A model generated the notes under the pieces. The model was not told the origin of the DNA. It saw nothing but the letters and a program-made list of their open reading frames with translations, and did not search any database. From Aeromicrobium fastidiosum (GTDB lineage Bacteria; Actinomycetota; Actinomycetes; Propionibacteriales; Nocardioidaceae): DNA of 64,000 nt. The number at the start of each line of letters is the position of its first letter. Position 1 is the first letter of the stretch. The stretch is taken from contig NZ_JAGIOG010000001.1 of assembly GCF_017876595.1 (NCBI RefSeq), positions 1,674,001 through 1,738,000 of the forward strand. Reading direction: 5' to 3'. Below, in pieces: positions 43,589-54,870 of this stretch. The translations under genes and the position numbers were made by a program.

Positions 43589-44464
43589 TTACCGATTCTT
43601 TCGGCGGAGCGCGTGCCAGGTGCCGCCGGCGGCGACGGCCGCGACCATGCCCTTGCCGCCGACCAGCGCGACCTTGCGACCGGTGCGGTAGTCGCGCACC
43701 CGCCACCCGTGGGCCTTGGCGTACGAGCGCAGCGCGGAGTCGGGGTTGACCGCGCACGGGTGCCCGACGAGCGAGAGCATCGGCAGGTCGTTGCTCGAGT
43801 CGGAGTAGGCGTAGCACTCCTCGAGCACCAGCGACTCGCGCTCGGCGATCTCGCGGATCGCGACGGCCTTGCCCTCGCCGTGGAGCATGTCGCCGACGAG
43901 CGCGCCGGTGTAGACGCCGTCGACGTGCTCCGAGACGGTGCCCAGTGCGCCGGTCAGCCCGAGGCGGCGGGCGATGACCTGGGCGATCTCGACGGGGGCG
44001 GCGGTGACCAGCCAGACCCGGTGTCCGCGATCGAGGTGCCACTGGGCGATGGCGCGGGTGCCCGGCCAGATCTTGGCGGCCATGTGCTCGTCGAAGATCT
44101 CCTCGCCGATCTCCTCCAGCTCGGTGACGCTGTGGCCGGCGATGAACGCCAGGCCCGACGCCCGGGCCCGCGCGATGTGCTCGGGATCCTCGCTGCCGAC
44201 GACGCGGAACCAGGCCTGCTGCCACGCGGCGCGCACGAGGTCGCGGGTCGTGAAGAACTCCCGACGGTGCAGCCCGCGGGCGAGGTGGAAGATCGACGCG
44301 CCCTGCATGATCGTGTTGTCGACGTCGAAGAACGCCGCGGCGACGGGGTCCTGCGTCGCGGTCAGCTCGTGCTCCATCTGCGAGGACGCGGCGGCGGCCT
44401 GGCCGGCCAGCACTGATCGCGACTGCAGGTTGCGCTGCCGATCGGGTGTTGCGTCCCGTGCCAT
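43589..44464 (-). CDS. HAD-IB family hydrolase (phosphatase)
   Basis: 291-residue haloacid dehalogenase superfamily phosphatase of the SerB-like IB subgroup. Motif I FFDVDNTIM (nucleophile Asp) is near residue 45, motif II WLVTAAP near 150, and motif III/IV YAYSDSSNDLPMLSLVG near 220. Substrate unknown, possibly a phosphorylated metabolite or lipid. Start from TAGGCT 7 nt upstream; divergent from the acyl-CoA synthetase gene, 52 bp apart. Confidence 0.87.
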   Translation of the reverse strand: MARDATPDRQRNLQSRSVLAGQAAAASSQMEHELTATQDPVAAAFFDVDNTIMQGASIFHLARGLHRREFFTTRDLVRAAWQQAWFRVVGSEDPEHIARARASGLAFIAGHSVTELEEIGEEIFDEHMAAKIWPGTRAIAQWHLDRGHRVWLVTAAPVEIAQVIARRLGLTGALGTVSEHVDGVYTGALVGDMLHGEGKAVAIREIAERESLVLEECYAYSDSSNDLPMLSLVGHPCAVNPDSALRSYAKAHGWRVRDYRTGRKVALVGGKGMVAAVAAGGTWHALRRKNR

Positions 44465-44471
44465 GGGGGCG

Positions 44472-44477
44472 AGCCTA
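44472..44477 (-). promoter_or_regulatory. Leaderless -10 box of the HAD gene
   Basis: TAGGCT on the minus strand, 7 nt before the ATG at 44464. Confidence 0.5.
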
Positions 44478-44516
44478 ACGCCCTCCGGCCGGTACGACCT
44501 GTGGTTGACTCGAAGG

Positions 44517-46084
<1,568 letters not shown>

Positions 46085-46088
<4 letters not shown>

Positions 46089-46348
46089 CGATCCCGCACG
46101 CCTCCGACGCCCGCGTCGTCGTCTACACCCGGGTCGGCTGCCACCTGTGCGAGATCGCCGAGCAGCAGGTCGCCGAGCTGTGCGCCGAGACCGGCGACTC
46201 CTGGGCGCGGGTCGACATCGACGACGACCCCGACCTGCGCCAGCGCTTCACCGAACAGGTGCCCGTGACGTTCGTCGACGGCGCCCAGCACGACTTCTGG
46301 CGGGTCGACCCGACGCGGCTCCGGAAGGCGCTGGCACGCGGTCGATGA
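46085..46348 (+). CDS. Glutaredoxin-like protein
   Basis: 87-residue thioredoxin-fold protein with the redox motif CHLC (C19, C22) after VVVYTRVG, and VPVTFVDG for the cis-Pro. Typical of the actinobacterial DUF836-type glutaredoxins next to rex. It probably reduces disulfides with mycothiol or a related thiol. The GTG overlaps the synthetase stop (GTGA). The adjacent rex and hem genes give it a redox context. Confidence 0.82.
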
Positions 46349-46381
46349 GGTGTGACCTGCGCCACCGGATGCCGCTCGATT

Positions 46382-46410
46382 TGGTTCCCACGTTCACAAA
46401 CTCTTAAACT
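46382..46410 (+). promoter_or_regulatory. rex promoter with candidate Rex operator
   Basis: TGGTTCCCACGTTCACAA (46382-46399) keeps the right half TTCACAA of the Rex consensus TTGTGAA-N4-TTCACAA; the left half is degenerate. It sits between the expected -35 position and TAAACT (46405-46410). Binding would block RNA polymerase, giving NADH-responsive autoregulation. A second -10-like GATAAT is at 46441-46446. Confidence 0.5.
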
Positions 46411-46472
46411 GTCGGGGCACCCGATGCCCGTCCCGCGAGGGATAATCCCCAGCATCGCGGCGCAGGAGCACC

Positions 46473-47162
46473 GTGACGATACTTCGCAGCCCTCGGCTCG
46501 CCGACGGAACTGCCCGTGGCATCCCTGATGCCACCGTGGCCCGTCTGCCTGTCTACCTGCGAGCGCTCAACGCGCTCGCCGAGCAGGGAGTGCTGTCGTG
46601 CGCGTCCGGCGAGCTCGCCGAGCAGGCCGGGGTCAACCCCGCCAAGCTGCGCAAGGACCTGTCGTACCTCGGCTCCTACGGCACCCGCGGTGTCGGCTAC
46701 GACGTCGAGTACCTCCGCTACCAGATCGCCCGTGAGATGGGGCAGACCCAGGACTGGGACGTCGTGATCGTGGGTGTCGGCAACCTCGGCTCCGCGCTGT
46801 CGGCCTACCAGGGCTTCAGCACCCGCGGCATCCGCGTCGCGGCGCTGGTCGACGCCGATCCGCGACGCGTCGGCACGACGATCTCCGACATCGTCGTGAG
46901 CCCCGTCGACCAGCTCGGCGCGATCGTCGCCGAGCGCCGCATCTCGATCGGCGTCATCGCCACGCCCGGCGAGGCCGCGCAGGAGGTCGCCGACCGTCTG
47001 GTCGAGGCCGGCATCACGAGCATCCTCAACTTCGCGCCCGCCCTCGTGCAGGTGCCCGACGGGGTCGACGTCCGCAAGGTCGACCTCTCGATCGAGCTGC
47101 AGATCCTGGCGTACCACGAGCAGCGCAAGACCAGCAGCGAACCGAAGGTGATCGAAGCATGA
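46473..47162 (+). CDS. rex: Redox-sensing transcriptional repressor Rex
   Basis: 229-residue regulator that senses the NADH/NAD+ ratio and represses respiratory and heme genes when NADH is low. Winged helix at 20-85 (VNPAKLRKDLSYLGSYGTRG); Rossmann domain with VGVGNLGSAL near 95 and a C-terminal domain-swapping helix. A GTG start preceded by AGGAG. Its stop overlaps hemA as ATGA, making rex-hemA-hemC a tight operon. Confidence 0.94.
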   Translation: MTILRSPRLADGTARGIPDATVARLPVYLRALNALAEQGVLSCASGELAEQAGVNPAKLRKDLSYLGSYGTRGVGYDVEYLRYQIAREMGQTQDWDVVIVGVGNLGSALSAYQGFSTRGIRVAALVDADPRRVGTTISDIVVSPVDQLGAIVAERRISIGVIATPGEAAQEVADRLVEAGITSILNFAPALVQVPDGVDVRKVDLSIELQILAYHEQRKTSSEPKVIEA

Positions 47163-48451
47163 GCGTCCTGGTGGTGGGAATGTCCCACAAGTCGGCCCCG
47201 ATCGACGTCCTCGAGCACGCCTCGCTCGACGTCGACGCGGCGGTCAAGCTCTCGCACCTGGCGCTCGAGACGCCGTTCGTGACCGAGTCGGTCGTCATCT
47301 CCACGTGCAACCGGGTCGAGATCTACGTCGAGGCCGAGCGGTTCCACGGTGCCGTCGAGGAGGTGTCGCGGCTGCTCGCCGAGCTGTCGGGTCTCGATCG
47401 CGACGAGTTCGTCCGTCACGTCTACGTGCACTTCGACGAGGCCGCCGTCGCCCACCTGTTCGGGGTCGCGTCGGGCATGGACTCGATGATCCTCGGCGAG
47501 AGCCAGATCCTCGGCCAGGTGCGCGAGGCGCTGCACTCCGCGCAGGCCGAGTCGACGGTCGGCTCGGCGCTCAACGCCCTGTTCCAGCAGGCGCTGCGCA
47601 TCGGCAAGCGCGGTCACGCCGAGACGGGCATCGACCGGCTCGCGCCGTCGATCGTCACGGCGGGTCTCGATGCGGCCGGCGAGATCGTCGATGCCCCCGA
47701 CACGAGGTTCCTGGTCGCCGGAGCAGGCACCATGGCGAGCCTCGCGGTGCGCACGCTGGTCGACCGCGGCGTCGCGCCGCACCGCATCATGGTGGCCAAC
47801 CGCACGTACCAGCGGGCCTACGCCCTCGTCGCGACGTTCGGCGTCAGCGCCGTGCGGTGGCAGGCCCTCGACGTCGAGCTGTCCGCCGCCGACGTCCTGA
47901 TCAGCTGCACGGGCGCCAGTGCCGTCGTCTTCGACCGCGAGCGCATCGCCGCCGCCTCGAGCGGACGCCCGATGTCGCTGATCGACCTCGCACTGCCCCG
48001 TGACATCGACCCTGCCGTGCGGGATCTCGACGGCATCGAGCTGATCGACCTCGAGGTGCTGTCGCGTGCCGCGGCCAACGCCGAGCTCGCCGCCGACGTC
48101 GTCCAGGTGCAGTCGATCGTCGAGGCCGAGGTGCGCACGTTCCTGGCCGCCAAGGCCGCCTCGCACATCACCCCGACCGTCGTCGCGCTGCGCACCATGG
48201 CGACTGACATCGTGGCCGCCGAGCAGGCCCGCATCGAGTCGCGGCTGCCCAACCTCACCGACGACGAGAGGGCCGACGTCCGCAAGGCCCTGCACCGGGT
48301 CGCCGAGAAGCTCATCCATGCGCCGACCGTGCGCGTGCAGCAGCTCATCGACGGCCCCGCCGACCTCACCTACGCCGATGCGCTGGCTGATCTGTTCGCG
48401 CTCGACCAGAAGACCGTCGACGCGGTCACCCGGGCGGGGGAGAAGCCATGA
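47159..48451 (+). CDS. hemA: Glutamyl-tRNA reductase
   Basis: 430-residue enzyme of the C5 pathway that reduces glutamyl-tRNA(Glu) to glutamate-1-semialdehyde with NADPH; the committed step of tetrapyrrole synthesis. Catalytic Cys50 is in VVISTCNRVEIY; the NADPH site FLVAGAGTMAS is near 185, and GESQILGQVREA near 117 is strongly conserved. Length is normal. Overlaps rex and hemC by 4 bp on each side. Confidence 0.95.
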   Translation: MSVLVVGMSHKSAPIDVLEHASLDVDAAVKLSHLALETPFVTESVVISTCNRVEIYVEAERFHGAVEEVSRLLAELSGLDRDEFVRHVYVHFDEAAVAHLFGVASGMDSMILGESQILGQVREALHSAQAESTVGSALNALFQQALRIGKRGHAETGIDRLAPSIVTAGLDAAGEIVDAPDTRFLVAGAGTMASLAVRTLVDRGVAPHRIMVANRTYQRAYALVATFGVSAVRWQALDVELSAADVLISCTGASAVVFDRERIAAASSGRPMSLIDLALPRDIDPAVRDLDGIELIDLEVLSRAAANAELAADVVQVQSIVEAEVRTFLAAKAASHITPTVVALRTMATDIVAAEQARIESRLPNLTDDERADVRKALHRVAEKLIHAPTVRVQQLIDGPADLTYADALADLFALDQKTVDAVTRAGEKP

Positions 48452-49389
48452 CGACCCCCGTCCGTCCGACCCTGCGACTCGGCACGCGCGCCAGCGCCCT
48501 GGCCGTGACCCAGTCCGGGATGATCGCCGACCGCCTGCGCACCGAGTGCGACGTCGACGTCGAGCTCGTCACGATCTCCACCGAGGGCGACCGCAGCTCC
48601 GCGCCGCTGGCGTCGATGGGCGGCCAGGGCGTGTTCGTCGCAGCACTGCGCGAGGCACTCGTGCGCGGTGACGTCGACCTCGCCGTCCACTCGCTCAAGG
48701 ACCTGCCCACGTCGGCCGATCCCCGGCTGACCGTCGCTGCGATCCCGCGGCGCGAAGACCCGCGCGACGTCCTCGTGGCCCGCGACGGCCTGACCCTCGG
48801 CGAGCTGCCGCAGGGTGCCCGGATCGGCACCGGCTCGCCTCGTCGCGAGGCGCAGCTGCGGGCCCTCGGCCTGGGCGTCGAGGTCGTCGGCATCCGCGGC
48901 AACGTCGACACCCGCATCGGCCGCATCGCCGCCGGCGAGGTCGACGGCGTGCTGCTGGCCCGTGCCGGTCTGCTGCGCCTCGGTCGCGCCGACGAGGCCA
49001 CCGAGGTCATCGATCCCCTCCAGATGCTCCCCGCCCCCGGGCAGGGAGCCCTGGCCTGCGAGTGCCGCGTCGACGACGACGCGACCATCCAACTGCTCCA
49101 ACGGCTCGACGACGGCGACACCCGTGCCGCCGTCACGGCCGAGAGAAGCCTCCTCGCCACCCTTGAGGCAGGCTGCAGCGCCCCGGTGGGAGCCCTGGCC
49201 GAGATCGCCGAAGGCGATCACGGCGACGAGCTCTGGCTCCGTGCCGTGGTCGGAGACGTCTCCGGCTCGCCCACCATCCGACTGTCCGCGACCGGCCTGC
49301 CCTCCGAGGCCGCCGCGGTCGGTGAACGTCTTGCTGTCGAGATGCTCGCCGAAGGGGCCGACGCCCTCATGGCCGTCGCCTCCTCCTGA
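48448..49389 (+). CDS. hemC: Hydroxymethylbilane synthase (porphobilinogen deaminase)
   Basis: 313-residue enzyme polymerising four porphobilinogen units into hydroxymethylbilane. The dipyrromethane cofactor Cys is in LEAGCSAPVG near 246; the conserved DLAVHSLKDLPT is near 78, with RLGTRASALAVTQ at the start. ATG overlaps hemA stop. Followed by hemD after 29 bp. Confidence 0.95.
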   Translation: MTTPVRPTLRLGTRASALAVTQSGMIADRLRTECDVDVELVTISTEGDRSSAPLASMGGQGVFVAALREALVRGDVDLAVHSLKDLPTSADPRLTVAAIPRREDPRDVLVARDGLTLGELPQGARIGTGSPRREAQLRALGLGVEVVGIRGNVDTRIGRIAAGEVDGVLLARAGLLRLGRADEATEVIDPLQMLPAPGQGALACECRVDDDATIQLLQRLDDGDTRAAVTAERSLLATLEAGCSAPVGALAEIAEGDHGDELWLRAVVGDVSGSPTIRLSATGLPSEAAAVGERLAVEMLAEGADALMAVASS

Positions 49390-49418
49390 CCCCCTGACAG
49401 ACCGAGAAAAGGACCACA

Positions 49419-51053
49419 GTGACCATCACCACTGCGACTCGAGAAGCCGCGACACCCGATGCACCGACCCCGAGCGCGCGCAAGGCCCCCCGCGGCCACG
49501 TGAGCTTCGTCGGTGCCGGTCCGGGTGACGCGAGCCTGCTGACGGTACGAGCAGCCGAGCTGCTCGCCCAGGCCGACGTCGTCATCACCGAGCTGCCCGA
49601 GCAGGCTGCCCTCGTCACCAACGGTGCCGAGATCGTCGACGGCGGCATCGGCGAGGACGGTGAGCAGCTGACCCACGCGGCTCGTGGCCGTCTCGTCGTC
49701 AGGCACGCCAAGACCGGCGTCCACGTCGTGCGCCTGATCGCGGGAGACCCGTTCACGTACGCGACCGGGCCCGAGGAGGCCGCGGCCTGCAGCAAGGCCG
49801 GCATCGGCTTCGAGATCGTCCCCGGCATCTCCTCGATCTCCGCGGTCCCGGCCTACGCCGGCGTGCCGCTGACCAACCGGACGCACCGCGAGTACTCGGT
49901 CGTGAGCGTCGGCGACTCGAGCATCACCTGGGCCGACCACGTCAACGAGGACACCCTCGTGCTGCTGTCGGCCGTCGCCCGCATCGGCGAGGTCGCCAGC
50001 GGCCTGATCGACGCGGGTCGCAAGCCCGACACCCCGGTCGCGATGACCCGGGTCGGCACGACGACCGAGCAGACCACCGTCGTCTCGACGCTCGCCGAGA
50101 TCGCGTCCGACGCGAAGGCCGCCGGCATGACGGCCCCGGCCATCACGGTCGTCGGCGAGGTCGTCACGATGCGCGAGGCGCTGTCGTGGTTCGAGACCAA
50201 GCCGCTCTACGGCTGGCGCATCCTGGTGCCCCGCACCAAGGAGCAGTCGGCCGGTCTGGCGTCGCGCCTGCGCGGCTTCGGCGCGATCTCCGAGGAGGTG
50301 CCGACCATCTCGGTCGAGCCGCCCCGCAACCCGCAGCAGATGGACAAGGCTGTCCGCGGCCTCGTCGAGGGCCGTTACGAGTGGGTCGCGTTCACGAGCG
50401 TCAACGCCGTCAAGGCCGTGCGCGAGAAGTTCGAGGAGTACGGGCTCGACGCTCGTGCCTTCTCGGGCCTCAAGATCGCCGCGGTCGGCGACAAGACCGC
50501 CGAGGCCATCGCGACGTGGGGCATCCGCGCCGACCTGATCCCGTCGGGCGAGCAGTCCGCCCGCGGCCTGCTCGACGACTGGCCGCCGTACGACGACCTG
50601 CTCGACCCCATCAACCGGGTGTTCCTGCCGCGCGCCGACATCGCCACCGAGACGCTCGTGGCGGGCCTGATCGACCTCGGGTGGGAGGTCGACGACGTCA
50701 CGGCCTACCGCACCGTCCGGGCCGCCCCGCCGCCGGCGCCGACGCGTGAGGCGATCAAGACCGGCAAGTTCGACGCGGTCATGTTCACCTCGTCGTCCAC
50801 GGTGCGCAACCTCGTCGGCATCGCCGGCAAGCCGCACACGTCGACGATCATCGCGTGCATCGGTCCCGCGACGGCCAAGACCGCCGAGGAGCACGGCCTG
50901 CGCGTCGACGTCGTCGCCGACTCGCCGTCGGTCGACGTGCTGGCCGACTCGCTCGCCGAGTTCGGCACCGCGCGTCGTCTCGGCTTCGTCGAGGCCGGCG
51001 AGCCCGTGACCAAGCCGTCGCAGAAGCGCCCCTCGGCGCGTCGGAAGGCCTGA
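49419..51053 (+). CDS. hemD: Fused SUMT-like / uroporphyrinogen-III synthase
   Basis: 544 residues in two modules. The N-terminal ~26-260 is a tetrapyrrole methylase fold ([20 protein letters not shown], then [14 protein letters not shown]). Its usual G-R-G-x-E-E loop reads [12 protein letters not shown], so methyltransferase activity is doubtful. The C-terminal ~270-520 is uroporphyrinogen-III synthase ([41 protein letters not shown]). A GTG start with AAGGA upstream. It lies between hemC and hemB and closes the ring to uro'gen III. Confidence 0.9.
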   Translation: MTITTATREAATPDAPTPSARKAPRGHVSFVGAGPGDASLLTVRAAELLAQADVVITELPEQAALVTNGAEIVDGGIGEDGEQLTHAARGRLVVRHAKTGVHVVRLIAGDPFTYATGPEEAAACSKAGIGFEIVPGISSISAVPAYAGVPLTNRTHREYSVVSVGDSSITWADHVNEDTLVLLSAVARIGEVASGLIDAGRKPDTPVAMTRVGTTTEQTTVVSTLAEIASDAKAAGMTAPAITVVGEVVTMREALSWFETKPLYGWRILVPRTKEQSAGLASRLRGFGAISEEVPTISVEPPRNPQQMDKAVRGLVEGRYEWVAFTSVNAVKAVREKFEEYGLDARAFSGLKIAAVGDKTAEAIATWGIRADLIPSGEQSARGLLDDWPPYDDLLDPINRVFLPRADIATETLVAGLIDLGWEVDDVTAYRTVRAAPPPAPTREAIKTGKFDAVMFTSSSTVRNLVGIAGKPHTSTIIACIGPATAKTAEEHGLRVDVVADSPSVDVLADSLAEFGTARRLGFVEAGEPVTKPSQKRPSARRKA

Positions 51054-51055
51054 CC

Positions 51056-52033
51056 TTGTCGTTCCCGTCCGACCGTCCTCGTCGCCTGCGCTCGTCGCCG
51101 GCGATGAGGCGGTTGGTCGCGGAGACGCACGTCCAGCCGTCGCAGCTCGTGCTGCCGATGTTCGTGGCCGAGGGACGCACCGAGGTGCGCCCCATCGCGA
51201 GCATGCCGGGCGTCGTCCAGCACACCCGCGACAGTGCGCGACGTGTCTACGCCGAGGCGGCCGAGCTGGGCCTGGGTGGCGTCATGCTGTTCGGCCTGCC
51301 TGAGCGCAAGGACGCTGTCGGCTCGGGCGCGCTCGACCCCGACGGCATCCTCAACGTCGCGCTGGCCGACGCCCGGGCCGAGGTCGGCGACGACCTGCTG
51401 GTCATGGCCGATCTGTGCCTCGACGAGTTCACCGACCACGGCCACTGCGGCGTGCTCGACTCGCGGGGCCGGGTCGACAACGACGCCACGGTCGAGATCT
51501 ACGCGCAGATGGGCGTCGTGCAGGCCGAGGCAGGTGCCCACGTCGTCGGCCCCAGCGGCATGATGGACGGCCAGGTCGGCGCGATCCGGGCGGCGCTCGA
51601 CGACGCCGGCCACGACGAGACGGTCATCCTGGCTTATGCGGCCAAGTACTCCTCGGCGTTCTACGGGCCGTTCCGCGAGGCGGTCGACTCCTCGCTGCAG
51701 GGAGATCGCAAGACGTACCAGCAGGATCCGGCCAATGGCCGCGAGGCGATCCGCGAGACGCTCCTCGACATCGAGGAGGGGGCCGACATCGTCATGGTCA
51801 AGCCGGCGCTGTCGTACCTCGACCTCATCGCCGACGTGCGGGCTGCGGTCGACGTGCCGGTGGCTGCGTACAACATCTCCGGAGAACTGGCGATGGTCGA
51901 GGCCGCGGCAGCCAACGGCTGGATCGACCGCGATCGGGCGATCGACGAGATCATCATCTCGATCCGCCGGGCCGGCGCCGACATCGTGCTGACCTACTGG
52001 GCCGCCGAGCTGGCCACGCGACTGCGTCGCTGA
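51056..52033 (+). CDS. hemB: Delta-aminolevulinic acid dehydratase (porphobilinogen synthase)
   Basis: 325-residue enzyme joining two ALA molecules to porphobilinogen. Schiff-base lysines are in YAAKYSSAF and [11 protein letters not shown]. The metal region [13 protein letters not shown] lacks the full Cys triad of the zinc type, suggesting the Mg2+-dependent class. The start is TTG at 51056: GGAAGG lies 7 nt upstream and the encoded [20 protein letters not shown] is the conserved opening; an ATG at 51107 would truncate it. Last gene of the rex-hem operon. Confidence 0.94.
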   Translation: MSFPSDRPRRLRSSPAMRRLVAETHVQPSQLVLPMFVAEGRTEVRPIASMPGVVQHTRDSARRVYAEAAELGLGGVMLFGLPERKDAVGSGALDPDGILNVALADARAEVGDDLLVMADLCLDEFTDHGHCGVLDSRGRVDNDATVEIYAQMGVVQAEAGAHVVGPSGMMDGQVGAIRAALDDAGHDETVILAYAAKYSSAFYGPFREAVDSSLQGDRKTYQQDPANGREAIRETLLDIEEGADIVMVKPALSYLDLIADVRAAVDVPVAAYNISGELAMVEAAAANGWIDRDRAIDEIIISIRRAGADIVLTYWAAELATRLRR

Positions 52034-52048
52034 CGCCCCACGACGTGC

Positions 52049-52084
52049 GAAGGGCCCCTCTCCGGTGTGGAGGAGGGGCCCTTC
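52049..52084. terminator. Bidirectional terminator between hemB and the transglycosylase gene
   Basis: GAAGGGCCCCTC (52049-52060) pairs perfectly with GAGGGGCCCTTC (52073-52084), 12 bp, around a 12-nt loop. It lies between convergent stops and can end both transcripts. Confidence 0.85.
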
Positions 52085-52105
52085 ATCATGTGCTGCGTGC
52101 TTGCG

Positions 52106-53329
52106 TCAGAAACCGTACGTGGCCATGCAGGCGGCGTACTTCTCCTTGGGGAGGCCGAACGGCACCTTGAACAGGCACTGGGTCTGCGCCTCCAGGTAGG
52201 AGAGCGCGTCGGTGACCGGCTTGGTGATCGGGGCCAGGGGCGTGTCCTTGACGCCGTCCTGGACGCCACCGCCGAGGGTCGGCGCCTTGGTCGTCGCCGT
52301 GGGCGACGGAGTGGCCGTGGGAGTCGACGGCTCGTCGAAGCTGTCTCCGCCGCCTGAACCGCCGGGCTTCGGCGTGCTGCCGCCGCCGGGGGGCGTGGTC
52401 GGGCCGGGCTTCGACGGCTTGTCGGTCTTGGTGCCCTCGGACGCCTTCTTCTCGGCGGCCTTCTGCGTCTTGGCAGCCTTGCTGCGCTGCTCGGGCGTCA
52501 AGGTCTGGTCGTAGGAGTTGGACGTCAGGATGGGTGAGGTCGAGATGCCGTTGGGCGACTGCGTGAAGTCGCCGCTCGCGTAGGCCGCGGAGATCTGCAG
52601 GACCAGGTCGACGTAGGCGTCGGAGTTGTTGTAGCGCTTGACCGCGACGGCCGCGTCCTTGGGATCGGACAGATCGCCCTCGCCGGCGCACAGGTAGATA
52701 CCGGCCGACGTGGCCGCATCGTTGATGCTCTGCGGGTTCTTGCTGCCGTCGTTGTCGGAGTCGACCCCGACCGAGGCCCAGGTGCCCGGGATGAACTGCA
52801 TGGGACCGACCGCCAAGTCGTAGACCGAGTTCTTGTCGAGCGCGCCGCTGTCGGTGTCGCGGATCTCGGCGCGGCCGTCGTTGCCGTCAAGGGGCACGCC
52901 GTAGATGCCGGGCTGGGCGATGCCCGTGGTGTCGAGCGCGTTGCCGTTGGTGCGTCCGTGGTTGGACTCGACCCGGCCGATCGCTGCGACCAGGTTCCAG
53001 GGCAGGTTGCAGGCCTCGTCGGCCTTGCCGAGCAGCGTCTCCGCGCGGCGGTAGGCCGCGAGCGCGGCGGTCGGGATGCCATTGGTCGACAGCGTGGCGA
53101 CGGTGCCCGCGGCCCCGGCCTTCTGGTCGACACCGCCGGGAGCCTGCTGGACGCTGGCGGGCTGCTCGAACGCCGTCGCCGGGACGTCGGGGATCTCGCT
53201 GTCGGAGATGCCGTCAGAGGCGTTCGCGAGGCCGGAGTTGCCGAGAGCGGCTCCCCAGGCACCGACCAGCACAGCCATCGGTACCAGTGCGCTGGCCTTC
53301 TGCCAACGCGTGAGCTTGTGTGCTCCCAT
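52106..53329 (-). CDS. Secreted lytic murein transglycosylase
   Basis: 407-residue exported enzyme that cleaves peptidoglycan with 1,6-anhydro-muramic product. A signal peptide or anchor occupies 1-33. The SLT-like domain (about 90-260) has [18 protein letters not shown] with the catalytic Glu in VES, and [16 protein letters not shown] Lys/Ala/Pro-rich linker follows, then a short Cys-containing C-terminal segment ([20 protein letters not shown]), perhaps a disulfide. SD GGGAGG lies 7 nt before the ATG. Confidence 0.88.
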   Translation of the reverse strand: MGAHKLTRWQKASALVPMAVLVGAWGAALGNSGLANASDGISDSEIPDVPATAFEQPASVQQAPGGVDQKAGAAGTVATLSTNGIPTAALAAYRRAETLLGKADEACNLPWNLVAAIGRVESNHGRTNGNALDTTGIAQPGIYGVPLDGNDGRAEIRDTDSGALDKNSVYDLAVGPMQFIPGTWASVGVDSDNDGSKNPQSINDAATSAGIYLCAGEGDLSDPKDAAVAVKRYNNSDAYVDLVLQISAAYASGDFTQSPNGISTSPILTSNSYDQTLTPEQRSKAAKTQKAAEKKASEGTKTDKPSKPGPTTPPGGGSTPKPGGSGGGDSFDEPSTPTATPSPTATTKAPTLGGGVQDGVKDTPLAPITKPVTDALSYLEAQTQCLFKVPFGLPKEKYAACMATYGF

Positions 53330-53378
53330 GTCATACCCTCCCAGATCGACACTGCGTGCACGCCAGGTGCGTCAACCG

Positions 53379-53384
53379 AGTTTA
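53379..53384 (-). promoter_or_regulatory. -10 box of the transglycosylase gene
   Basis: TAAACT on the minus strand with a ~40-nt leader before the SD. I searched this leader for a c-di-AMP (ydaO-type) riboswitch and saw no convincing one. Confidence 0.45.
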
Positions 53385-53511
53385 CAGGCCGCCCCGGTGG
53401 GTGGCCAGTCGGTGGTGGCGTGGACCACATCGTCAACGACACCCGAGTGTCGCAGGTTACGGTCCGCGACGCCGCCGTCCGCCGGTTTCGGTCCCGGGAG
53501 ACAATGAGCGG

Positions 53512-54828
53512 GTGACTTCTTCCTCCGCCTCGCAGCAGCTGTTCGAGCGTGCACTCGCCGTCTCGCCGGGTGGCGTCAACTCGCCCGTCCGGGCCTTCCG
53601 GGCCGTCGGCGGCACGCCGATCTTCATGGCATCGGGCCAGGGTGCCTGGCTGACCGACGTCGACGGGCGCCGCTACGTCGACCTCGTCGGGTCGTGGGGT
53701 CCGATGCTGCTGGGCCACGCCCACCCCGAGGTCATCGCCGCGGTGGGTGCCGCGGCCTCCCGGGGCACGTCGTTCGGCACGCCCAGCGAGCCCGAGGTAC
53801 TGCTCGCCGAGGAGATCGTCGATCGCACGTCTGCCGAGATGGTGCGCATGGTGTCGTCGGGCACCGAGGCGACGATGTCGGCCATTCGTCTGGCCCGCGG
53901 GTTCACGGGGCGCGACAAGATCGTCAAGTTCGCCGGCTGCTACCACGGCCACGTCGACGCGCTGCTCGCCGAGGCTGGTTCGGGCGTCGTGACCCTCGGC
54001 CTGCCCGAGACGCCGGGGGTGCCGGCGCACGTCACGGCCGACACGATCGTCCTGCCCTACAACGACCGCGCCGCCGTCGAGGCCGCCTTCGCCCAGCACG
54101 GCGACCAGATCGCGTGCATCATCACCGAGGCGGCGGCCGGCAACATGGGCGTCGTCCCGCCCGAGCCGGGCTTCAACGAGTTCTTGTCGCAGACCTGCGC
54201 CGCCCATGGCGCGCTGTTCGTCAGCGACGAGGTCATGACGGGCTTCCGGGTGACCCGGTCGGGTCACTGGGGACTCGACGGCCAGGTCGAGGGCTGGGCC
54301 CCCGACCTCGTCACGTACGGCAAGGTCATGGGCGGTGGCTTCCCGGCCGCGGCGTTCGGCGGACGCCGCGACGTCATGGAGCAGCTCGCCCCGTCCGGGC
54401 CCGTCTACCAGGCCGGGACGCTGTCGGGCAACCCGATCGCCACGACGGCCGGCCTCACCACGCTGCGTCTGGCCGACGCCGAGGCCTACGCGCGCCTCGA
54501 CGCGGCGTCGCAGCAGCTGCGGGGGCTCGTCGCCGATGCACTGACCGGAGCGGGCGTCGTCCACACCCTGCAGAACGCCGGCAACATGTTCAGCGTCTTC
54601 TGGGGCACCGACCAGCCCGTCACCGACTTCGCGGGAGCACAGGCGCAGGAGGCCTGGCGCTACAAGCCGTTCTTCCACGCGATGCTCGACGCCGGCGTCT
54701 ACCTGCCACCGAGCGCCTTCGAGTGCTGGTTCGTCTCGGCGGCCCATGACGACCAGGCACTCTCTAGAATCGCGGAGGCGTTGCCTGCCGCCGCGCGCGC
54801 CGCAGCCCAGGCCACGCCCGCGAACTGA
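53512..54828 (+). CDS. hemL: Glutamate-1-semialdehyde 2,1-aminomutase
   Basis: 438-residue PLP enzyme making 5-aminolevulinate from glutamate-1-semialdehyde, completing the C5 pathway with HemA. It has [12 protein letters not shown] at the start, [15 protein letters not shown] near 120, and the PLP lysine in [14 protein letters not shown]. The start is a GTG with GACAAT 6 nt upstream. It lies apart from the hem operon, separated by the transglycosylase gene, but in the same region. Confidence 0.94.
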   Translation: MTSSSASQQLFERALAVSPGGVNSPVRAFRAVGGTPIFMASGQGAWLTDVDGRRYVDLVGSWGPMLLGHAHPEVIAAVGAAASRGTSFGTPSEPEVLLAEEIVDRTSAEMVRMVSSGTEATMSAIRLARGFTGRDKIVKFAGCYHGHVDALLAEAGSGVVTLGLPETPGVPAHVTADTIVLPYNDRAAVEAAFAQHGDQIACIITEAAAGNMGVVPPEPGFNEFLSQTCAAHGALFVSDEVMTGFRVTRSGHWGLDGQVEGWAPDLVTYGKVMGGGFPAAAFGGRRDVMEQLAPSGPVYQAGTLSGNPIATTAGLTTLRLADAEAYARLDAASQQLRGLVADALTGAGVVHTLQNAGNMFSVFWGTDQPVTDFAGAQAQEAWRYKPFFHAMLDAGVYLPPSAFECWFVSAAHDDQALSRIAEALPAAARAAAQATPAN

Positions 54829-54870
54829 ACCGGTCCGACCGACCGTCACCGTCCGAGAAGAAGAGGCAGC

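Noticed and set aside
53330..53511. Possible c-di-AMP (ydaO) riboswitch before the transglycosylase gene
   Set aside because: Such riboswitches precede some actinobacterial wall hydrolases, but the conserved core could not be matched here.
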